A model generated the notes under the pieces. The model was not told the origin of the DNA and ran no database searches. It was given only the letters and a program-made list of their open reading frames with translations. This document shows positions 32,393-38,155 of a stretch of DNA of 38,155 bases, piece by piece (the stretch's first letter is position 1; each line of letters begins with the position of its first letter). Position numbers and translations under genes: made by a program. Source of the DNA: RGIG3009 sp045595845 (GTDB taxonomy: Bacteria; Bacillota; Clostridia; Oscillospirales; Acutalibacteraceae); assembly GCA_045595845.1 (NCBI GenBank), contig JAZOBF010000042.1, positions 1 through 38,155 of the forward strand, written 5' to 3'.

Positions 32393-33001
32393 TTACATCC
32401 CCACTAAAAACGGGTTGGTTCGTTTCTCGTAACCAATGGTCGTTTCTTCGCCGTGGCCCGGCACCACCCGTATATCGTCCGAAAGCTGTGCCAGACGGGC
32501 AAGACTTTGGCGCATGGCGGTAAAATCACCGCCCGCAAAATCCGTTCTGCCGATACTGCCCGCAAACAAAGTATCCCCCGCAAACAGGGTAGTACCGCAT
32601 TGATAACACACACTGCCGCGCGTATGTCCGGGTGTGTGCAATACCGTCAAGATAAGTTTCCCGTTCTTGATAACATCACCGTCATGTAAAACACGGTCAG
32701 CAGACAAGTCATACGGTGTCATCACCATGCTGTAAGTCGCATCGGTCAACGCGGGAACATCCGCTTCATGTACACATAACGATGCACCCGTTTCCGCTTG
32801 CAGTTCCCGTACCGCCTGTATGTGGTCAAAATGAACATGCGTCAGTAAAATCGCCTGTATCCTCAAGTTCTCTTTTCGTATATACGCGATCAGACGATCG
32901 GCGTCGTCACCCGGATCGATCACCACAGCGTTCCGTTCCTCATCGTACACAAGGCAACAATTCACCGCCAAGTCACCCACTACGATCCGCTCATACTTCA
33001 T
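32393..33001 (-). CDS. MBL-fold metallo-hydrolase (glyoxalase II-like)
   Basis: This 202-residue metallo-beta-lactamase-fold hydrolase has THVHFDH (H55, H57, D59, H60), a second His in VLHTPGHTRGSVCY, the Asp of FAGDTLF and a final VVPGHGEET. This is the pattern of short hydroxyacylglutathione-hydrolase-like proteins that use zinc or iron. The substrate is probably a small thioester, but the family is broad. It starts 4 nt after dtd in the same operon, as in several Bacillota (rel-dtd-MBL). Confidence 0.88.
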   Translation of the reverse strand: MKYERIVVGDLAVNCCLVYDEERNAVVIDPGDDADRLIAYIRKENLRIQAILLTHVHFDHIQAVRELQAETGASLCVHEADVPALTDATYSMVMTPYDLSADRVLHDGDVIKNGKLILTVLHTPGHTRGSVCYQCGTTLFAGDTLFAGSIGRTDFAGGDFTAMRQSLARLAQLSDDIRVVPGHGEETTIGYEKRTNPFLVGM

Positions 33002-33005
33002 ACCG

Positions 33006-33458
33006 TCACATCCAGTCTTTCGTATCCAGCGGAATGGTAACCGGCCCGTTGGCGCGTATGGTCACGGTCATGTGTGCGCCGAATTCACCCGCTGCCACCT
33101 TTTTAATGCCTTGTGCGCGCAGTTCCTCCATAAACAATTCGTACAGCGGTTCTGCTTTTTCCGGACGCGCCGCAGCAAAAAAGTCCGGTCTGCGTCCGTG
33201 CGAGCAATTAGCCGCGAGCGTGAAGTTGGATACCGCCAGCACTTCCCCGCCGATGGCGAGCAACGATAAGTTCATTTTATCGTTCTCGTCCGTAAACACG
33301 CGGAGGTTGGCAATTTTTTGTGCCATCATTTTGGCGTGTGCAGGGGTATCCTCCTGTTCAACACCGAGCAGGACAAGTGCCCCACAGCCGATGTCACCAA
33401 CTAAGCGTCCCTCGACCTCGACCGATGCGTCATATACCCGCTGAAAAATTGCTTTCAT
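33006..33458 (-). CDS. dtd: D-aminoacyl-tRNA deacylase
   Basis: This 150-residue DTD removes D-amino acids, and glycine mischarged on tRNA-Ala, from tRNA. Landmarks are MKAIFQRVYDASVEVEG, LVLLGVEQEDT, LAVSNFTLAANCSHGRRPDF (family SQFTL here SNFTL) and ANGPVTIPLDT, containing the active-site Gly-Pro dipeptide. The length is standard. It lies 6 nt after rel, a classic rel-dtd pairing. Confidence 0.95.
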   Translation of the reverse strand: MKAIFQRVYDASVEVEGRLVGDIGCGALVLLGVEQEDTPAHAKMMAQKIANLRVFTDENDKMNLSLLAIGGEVLAVSNFTLAANCSHGRRPDFFAAARPEKAEPLYELFMEELRAQGIKKVAAGEFGAHMTVTIRANGPVTIPLDTKDWM

Positions 33459-33464
33459 ACCGCT

Positions 33465-35663
33465 TTATGCTCCTCCGCGTTTTATTTCCTCAATGCCGTT
33501 TATACGCTCTAATCGATGCATGACTTCCTGCAAATGCGCTAAACTGTTGACGCCCACCGTAAGAGAAATCTCTCCGTGTCCGTCATTCTGCGTCCGTGCC
33601 TGCATGCCGTAGATCATCACATGCATTGAGGCAAGCTGCGCTGTGATATCCGCTAACAATTCAATGCGGTCCGCTACCGAAATGTGCAATTCCGCTTTGA
33701 ATTCCTCGCGTACGCTGTCCTCCCACGAAACATTCACCCAGCGTTCCGGTTCCGCACTGCGTGACGGATCGGCGGGCACATTGGTGCAATCACGCTTGTG
33801 AATGGATACCCCGTATCCGCGGGTAATAAACCCAACAATTTCGTCGCCCGGCACGGGATTACAACACCGTGCAAACTTGACCAGACAGTTATCCATATTT
33901 TCGATAATCACACCGCCGTTATGATGGCGATGCGGTTTTGCCGCCGCCACAATGCTTTGTACGGTTACAGGTTCGGTGCGCGCGTATTTAGCGGCATCCT
34001 CTTTCATACGGGGAACCAGACGCGACAGTAAAATACCGCCGTAACCGATTGCCGCGTAGAAGTCATCAACACTGTCACAGTGCTGGCGCTTGGCCTGTGT
34101 ATTCAGAAAATCTTCCAAATCTTCACCCGACAGGCGAATGAAGTTGCGCGCCATCTCCCGCTCGAATTCTTCACGCCCTTGCTGGATATTCTCCTCGCGG
34201 CGTTCTCGCTTATACCAGGAGCGGATTTTGTTGCGCGCCTCACTGGTCTTGACAAGTTGTAACCAGTCGCGACTGGGACCGTGGTTTGGCGCAGAAGTAG
34301 TCAGAATCTCCACCACTTCGCCCGTCTTGACTTCGTAATCAATGGATACGATGCGTCCGTCCACCTTGGCGCCGACCATGCGGTTGCCCACCTCGGAATG
34401 AATGGCGTACGCAAAGTCAATAACCGTAGAGCCGCGCGGCAAACTGACAACACGGCCACGGGGCGAGAACACAAACACATCATCGGAGGACAGGTCGGTT
34501 TTAATGGACCGTACAATATCCTCCGCATCGTCCACATCTTTTTGATTTTCAATGAACTGGCGTACCCACGCAATCTTATCTTCTAAACGGTCTTTCTTTT
34601 GAATGCCCAGTTTATATTTCCAGTGCGCCGCAATGCCGTACTCCGCCGTTTGGTGCATTTCCCATGTGCGGATCTGCACCTCAAACGCAATCTTTTCATG
34701 ACTGATGACGGTGGTGTGCAACGACTGATACATATTCGCCTTAGGTGTAGAAATGTAATCTTTGAAACGATTGGGAATCGGATGGAACAGGTCGTGCACG
34801 ATACCTAATGCATTGTAGCAGTCGTTAACGGTATCCACGATAATCCGCACCGCGTATATATCGTAGATTTCGTCAAAAGCGCGGTCTTGCATATACATTT
34901 TGCGGTAAATACCCGCAATACTTTTGAGACGCCCGCACAGGTATGGCTGAAGCCCGTATTCCGCCAGTTTTGTACGCAACTGCTCTTGAATAGTCTCCAA
35001 GAACACGGTGCGTTCGCCGCTCTGCATACTTAAATTCTTTTCAATCTCCTCGCAGCCCATAGGATCCAGCAGATGCAACGAAATATCTTCCAGTTCCTCT
35101 TTAATCGCACGAATACCAAGGCGGTGCGCGATCGGCGCATAAATATCCAATGTTTCTTTCGCTTTATCACGCTGTTTTTGCGGATACCAACCGGAGCTGG
35201 TACGCATATTGTGCAAACGATCCGCTAATTTGATGATAATAACACGAATATCCTGTGACATCGCCAACAGCATTTTGCGGACATTTTCCGCCTGTTCTTC
35301 TTCTTTGGTGGAAAACGGCATTTGCGTAATCTTGGTAACACCGTCCACCAACAGTGCCACATCTGCGCCGAACTCACGCTGAATATCCTCCAGTTCGACG
35401 CCGGTATCCTCTACCACATCGTGCAGGATGGCCGCTACAATGGTTTGGTTATCCATGCCGAGCTCAATGAGAATACACGCCACCTGTAACGGATGGCACA
35501 CATAGTCACCGCCCGCATACCGAAGCTGCCCTTCATGTGCCTCACATGCCATCAATACGGCACGGTCAATAGTGTCTTTATCGTATTTCTTTTCACTCTC
35601 GGCAATCGCTTTGTGTAAGGCGGCAATCGCCTCATCCTTGTACATTACCATCTTTTCTTCCAC
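33465..35663 (-). CDS. rel: Bifunctional (p)ppGpp synthetase/hydrolase (RelA/SpoT)
   Basis: This is a Rel enzyme of about 732 residues. Order of domains: HD hydrolase (HPLQVACIL, ILHDVVEDT), synthetase (YDIYAVRIIVDTVNDCY, SLHTTVI), TGS (VFVFSPRGRVVSLPRGSTVIDFAYAIHS), a Cys-bearing zinc-finger-like region (ARCCNPVPGDEIVGFITRG) and C-terminal ACT. It sets the alarmone level in starvation. AGGAGG is 7 nt from the GTG at 35663 and only 1 nt from the GTG at 35669 that overlaps the recJ stop, so I chose 35663; ATGs at 35651 and 35645 are also possible. Confidence 0.95.
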   Translation of the reverse strand: MEEKMVMYKDEAIAALHKAIAESEKKYDKDTIDRAVLMACEAHEGQLRYAGGDYVCHPLQVACILIELGMDNQTIVAAILHDVVEDTGVELEDIQREFGADVALLVDGVTKITQMPFSTKEEEQAENVRKMLLAMSQDIRVIIIKLADRLHNMRTSSGWYPQKQRDKAKETLDIYAPIAHRLGIRAIKEELEDISLHLLDPMGCEEIEKNLSMQSGERTVFLETIQEQLRTKLAEYGLQPYLCGRLKSIAGIYRKMYMQDRAFDEIYDIYAVRIIVDTVNDCYNALGIVHDLFHPIPNRFKDYISTPKANMYQSLHTTVISHEKIAFEVQIRTWEMHQTAEYGIAAHWKYKLGIQKKDRLEDKIAWVRQFIENQKDVDDAEDIVRSIKTDLSSDDVFVFSPRGRVVSLPRGSTVIDFAYAIHSEVGNRMVGAKVDGRIVSIDYEVKTGEVVEILTTSAPNHGPSRDWLQLVKTSEARNKIRSWYKRERREENIQQGREEFEREMARNFIRLSGEDLEDFLNTQAKRQHCDSVDDFYAAIGYGGILLSRLVPRMKEDAAKYARTEPVTVQSIVAAAKPHRHHNGGVIIENMDNCLVKFARCCNPVPGDEIVGFITRGYGVSIHKRDCTNVPADPSRSAEPERWVNVSWEDSVREEFKAELHISVADRIELLADITAQLASMHVMIYGMQARTQNDGHGEISLTVGVNSLAHLQEVMHRLERINGIEEIKRGGA

Positions 35664-35665
35664 GA

Positions 35666-37699
35666 TCACCCCTCCTGTCCCAATAAGTAACGCGCCGTTT
35701 CGGTGCGCATCAAATCAAATTTCCCGTCGACGGGTTTGAGTGCTGCATAAACGGCATCACCGGTATTCTGCCAATCAATTAAACCCGCCTCCGAAAGCAA
35801 GGTCAGCGATACCAGTACATCCGTATCGGTAAACGGTGCTTTTCCCAGCGCGTACAGTAACCCCTCTACCGTGCCGCGATACGGGTGCTTTTGTAAAAAG
35901 CGGTATACCGCTATGGCACAATCACGGTCCGGCAATATCGGTTCCGACAAGCGTTCGCGACGCAAAACCGCTTCATACCGCTTTAAAGTATGCAGCACCT
36001 TTTCTTGATCCATATCCGCATATCGCACATCACGCACGATAATGGACACATTGACGCTGCCGCGATATTCGTTTCGGTCAAGCGCAACCGACAAATTCAG
36101 TATATCCGAAACCGCAAAAGGAAATTGCTCGAGCGTGGTAGAAAACTTCATCGCCGTTATCCGTACGCCGTCGCGGCTCAAGGTAAGGCGCAAGTGTTTG
36201 CCGCCGCCCACCGCTTCAATACCGTCCAATGTCATGCGATATAACCCGAATATCGGGGACGGATTCCCCGCACCAAACGGTTCGAGTGTTTGGAGGCAGT
36301 TAAGTAACTCCGGCTTGATCTGATCCGGTTTGAGGCGGCAATCCATGCAAATCTCCGGTATCGGCATCATCGGTGCGACCGACGCCGCATACGCATTGAT
36401 CTTTTCGGAAAATTCTTCTAACCGTGCCGCTTCTAAGGTCACGCCGGCCGCCAATTCGTGCCCGCCGTAACCGAGCAAGCAGTCATCACACGCCTGTAAC
36501 GCATCAAATAACGAAAATCCTTTGAGACTGCGACCGGAGCCGCGGGCAATACCGTCATCTACCGACAATACCACGCACGGACGCCCGTACCGTTCCTGCA
36601 AGCGCGATGCCAAAATGCCCAACACCCCGTGATGCAAGCTCTCACCCCACACCACGAGCACGCGTTGTGCGGTCCGCTGGGGTGCCGCATATAACTGCTC
36701 AAGCAACGTGGACAGAATGACCGTTTCGGTTTCCTGCCGTTCTCGGTTCTTTTCACAGATCTCGCCCGCCAAGCAGTCGGCTTCTTCTGCATTTTCACTG
36801 AGTAACAACGCCGCCGCAAGCGACGGATCTCCCATACGACCGGCGGCATTGATACGCGGTGCCAGCGTAAATGCTACCGAAGTCGCGGTCTGTTTTGTAC
36901 CCGCTACCCCCGCATGTTCACGCAATAATCTCAGTCCTACTCGGTTCTCGGCATTGATGCGCTGTAATCCGCGACGAACCAAAACACGGTTATCCTGTCG
37001 AAGCGGCATCACATCCGCCAATGTTCCCAATGCGACAAGATCCCCATACTCGCGTATCACCCAGTCGGGATCGCCCTCCAAGGCACATACCAGCTCAAAC
37101 ACCACGCCCACGCCGGCAAACTCTTTAAATTCACTCGGGCAATCACGGCGATGCGGATCAACAACGGCAACCGCATTCGGTAACTCGTTTTGTGGTTGAT
37201 GATGATCGGTTATCACCACATCTATTCCGCACTCTATCGCAAAATCCACTTCGTCTACAGCGGAAATACCGTTATCCACCGTAATAATCAGTTGCACGCC
37301 CTGCTGTGCCATTTCCTCAATACTCTCACAATGCAGACCGTAGCCCTCGCCGTCGCGGCTCGGCAGGCGATAGGCCACGCGCGCGCCTTTGCTTTTGAGA
37401 TAGGAATACAACAATACGGTGGCGGTAATCCCGTCAGCATCGTAGTCGCCGTATACCATGATGCTCTCGCCCTCATCAATCGCGCGTTGTACGCGTTCCA
37501 CAGCGGCATCCATGTCAGCGAACATAAACGGATCACTCTGCAACTCGTTACCCGCCAGAAAATCCATGGCGGATTCCGCGTCGGTAATACCGCGCCCCGT
37601 CATCAGCAAACACAATAACGGATCCAATCCGCACGCCGCCGACAAGTCGCTCGCGATGTCCTTATCCACTTGTAAAAATGTCCAACGCTTGCAACTCAT
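35666..37699 (-). CDS. recJ: Single-stranded-DNA-specific exonuclease RecJ
   Basis: This 677-residue DHH-family 5'-3' exonuclease acts in recombination and mismatch or base-excision repair. Motifs are GDYDADGITA (84-93), VDNGIS (141-146), DHH (165-167) and the DHHA1-type GGHELAAG. The OB-like region (GGGKHLRLTLS) follows, then a C-terminal helical domain. It is somewhat shorter than Bacillus RecJ (786 residues). It is the first gene of the long operon, with a good promoter at 37733-37761, and overlaps the start region of rel. Confidence 0.93.
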   Translation of the reverse strand: MSCKRWTFLQVDKDIASDLSAACGLDPLLCLLMTGRGITDAESAMDFLAGNELQSDPFMFADMDAAVERVQRAIDEGESIMVYGDYDADGITATVLLYSYLKSKGARVAYRLPSRDGEGYGLHCESIEEMAQQGVQLIITVDNGISAVDEVDFAIECGIDVVITDHHQPQNELPNAVAVVDPHRRDCPSEFKEFAGVGVVFELVCALEGDPDWVIREYGDLVALGTLADVMPLRQDNRVLVRRGLQRINAENRVGLRLLREHAGVAGTKQTATSVAFTLAPRINAAGRMGDPSLAAALLLSENAEEADCLAGEICEKNRERQETETVILSTLLEQLYAAPQRTAQRVLVVWGESLHHGVLGILASRLQERYGRPCVVLSVDDGIARGSGRSLKGFSLFDALQACDDCLLGYGGHELAAGVTLEAARLEEFSEKINAYAASVAPMMPIPEICMDCRLKPDQIKPELLNCLQTLEPFGAGNPSPIFGLYRMTLDGIEAVGGGKHLRLTLSRDGVRITAMKFSTTLEQFPFAVSDILNLSVALDRNEYRGSVNVSIIVRDVRYADMDQEKVLHTLKRYEAVLRRERLSEPILPDRDCAIAVYRFLQKHPYRGTVEGLLYALGKAPFTDTDVLVSLTLLSEAGLIDWQNTGDAVYAALKPVDGKFDLMRTETARYLLGQEG

Positions 37700-37732
37700 A
37701 CGGCAGTTCCTTTCTTCAGCACATACATGATT

Positions 37733-37761
37733 ATATTATCATTTCCCAAGGTATGATTCAA
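37733..37761 (-). promoter_or_regulatory. recJ operon promoter
   Basis: On the minus strand: -35 TTGAAT (37756-37761), 17-bp spacer, -10 TAATAT (37733-37738), about 30 nt before the recJ ATG. AAGGA lies 9-10 nt before the start codon. Confidence 0.65.
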
Positions 37762-37819
37762 TAGAATTCTTTGTATTTTACGACCAAAACCGCCGCTTTT
37801 GCCCAAAAAATTCCAACTA

Positions 37820-37848
37820 TTGACATATTTTTCAAAATATGGTAGTCT
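37820..37848 (+). promoter_or_regulatory. Promoter of the AbrB-family gene
   Basis: A perfect -35 TTGACA (37820-37825), 17-bp spacer and weak -10 TAGTCT (37843-37848). The transcript would be short-leadered, with GGGGTGAT before the ATG at 37878. The good -35 and poor -10 leave room for control, perhaps by the protein itself. Confidence 0.55.
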
Positions 37849-37877
37849 TTAACTATTAAATTGTGGGGTGATCGTAT

Positions 37878-38117
37878 ATGAAATCAACCGGTATTGTTCG
37901 GAAATTGGATGATCTCGGGCGCATCGTGCTACCGGTAGAATTGCGTCGTACATTACAAATCGGAGAAAAAGATCCGGTGGAAATTTTTGTCGAGTCTGAT
38001 ATGGTGATTCTCAAAAAGTATCAGCCGTCTTGTGTTTTCTGCGGAGACGCAAAAGATGTTATCTCTTTTAAAGGACGCAATATCTGCCCCAATTGCTTGC
38101 ACGAGCTGACAAAATAA
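37878..38117 (+). CDS. AbrB/SpoVT-family transcriptional regulator with Cys-pair C-terminus
   Basis: This is a 79-residue transition-state-type regulator. Residues 1-47 are the AbrB swapped-hairpin domain (STGIVRKLDDLGRIVLPVELR, EIFVES). The C-terminus has two Cys pairs, C52/C55 and C70/C73, the spacing of a small zinc site, often seen in Clostridial AbrB proteins. AbrB-type proteins control the move from growth to sporulation in Bacillus; the targets here are unknown. It is divergent from recJ, with 178 bp between them. Confidence 0.9.
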   Translation: MKSTGIVRKLDDLGRIVLPVELRRTLQIGEKDPVEIFVESDMVILKKYQPSCVFCGDAKDVISFKGRNICPNCLHELTK

Positions 38118-38127
38118 TCGTATTTAT

Positions 38128-38155
38128 AAAAGCCGCGAGAGGACTTTACTCCTCT
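38128..38155 (+). terminator. Terminator after the AbrB gene, cut by the window edge
   Basis: AAAAGCCGCGAGAGGA is followed by a 6-nt loop and TCCTCT, where the window ends; the visible bases pair AGAGGA with TCCTCT. The rest of the right arm is presumably outside. Confidence 0.6.

Noticed and set aside
1..38155. tRNA, rRNA, riboswitch or T-box elements
   Set aside because: I found no cloverleaf, rRNA segment or recognised riboswitch core by reading; a covariance-model search was not possible here.

Overview
The window reads as chromosomal DNA of a spore-forming, Gram-positive Clostridia-type bacterium (Bacillota). Supporting this are a CIRCE-controlled groES-groEL pair, the block hup-yabO-yabP-yabQ-divIC-yabR, a spoVAC homologue, hemZ, rel-dtd, an AbrB/SpoVT-type regulator, strong AGGAGG ribosome sites and a surface protein ending in an SPxTG sorting signal. 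An Oscillospirales-like gut or anaerobic lineage is a guess from gene content. I see no rRNA, tRNA, phage, insertion sequence or CRISPR array.

Region 1 (1-13,709, all minus strand) is an accessory cell-surface and carbohydrate island. Read in transcription order it holds: a lipoprotein with a right-handed parallel beta-helix; a 1,976-residue surface protein built of four GLUG modules; an L-fucose/L-arabinose-isomerase-like enzyme; a zinc-less MDR dehydrogenase; a Gfo/Idh/MocA oxidoreductase; an SGNH esterase lipoprotein; and the start of a second GLUG protein that runs off the left edge. The promoters of the beta-helix gene and of the second GLUG gene share one architecture: two 11-bp direct repeats at 21-bp pitch, 12 bp from repeat to -35 box, then a 17-bp spacer. 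They are probably one regulon under an activator not encoded here. Surface attachment or glycan processing coupled to sugar conversion is the inferred theme; the substrate is unknown.

Region 2 (13,770-19,021) carries a serine hydrolase/amidohydrolase pair, a LysR regulator, and two plus-strand genes that are both interrupted. The ornithine-cyclodeaminase/mu-crystallin gene has a single in-frame TAG where the family normally has Trp. The yitT-like gene needs two -1 shifts, both at the sequence CACAAAAAAT, to restore its DUF2179 domain. None of the 33 other genes whose stop I read ends in TAG.

Region 3 (19,023-27,327) holds a lone spoVAC with a sigma-G-like promoter, a DUF1015 gene, groES-groEL, a lipid kinase, an RNA methyltransferase, and the yab sporulation/division block with hup.

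Region 4 (27,415-37,761) is a tightly packed, minus-strand housekeeping operon: recJ, rel, dtd, an MBL hydrolase, hemZ, a uridine-kinase-like gene, a zinc-ribbon gene, a purine nucleoside phosphorylase and an MTA/SAH-deaminase-like amidohydrolase. It combines DNA repair, the stringent response, tRNA quality control and purine salvage. A divergent AbrB-family gene closes the window.
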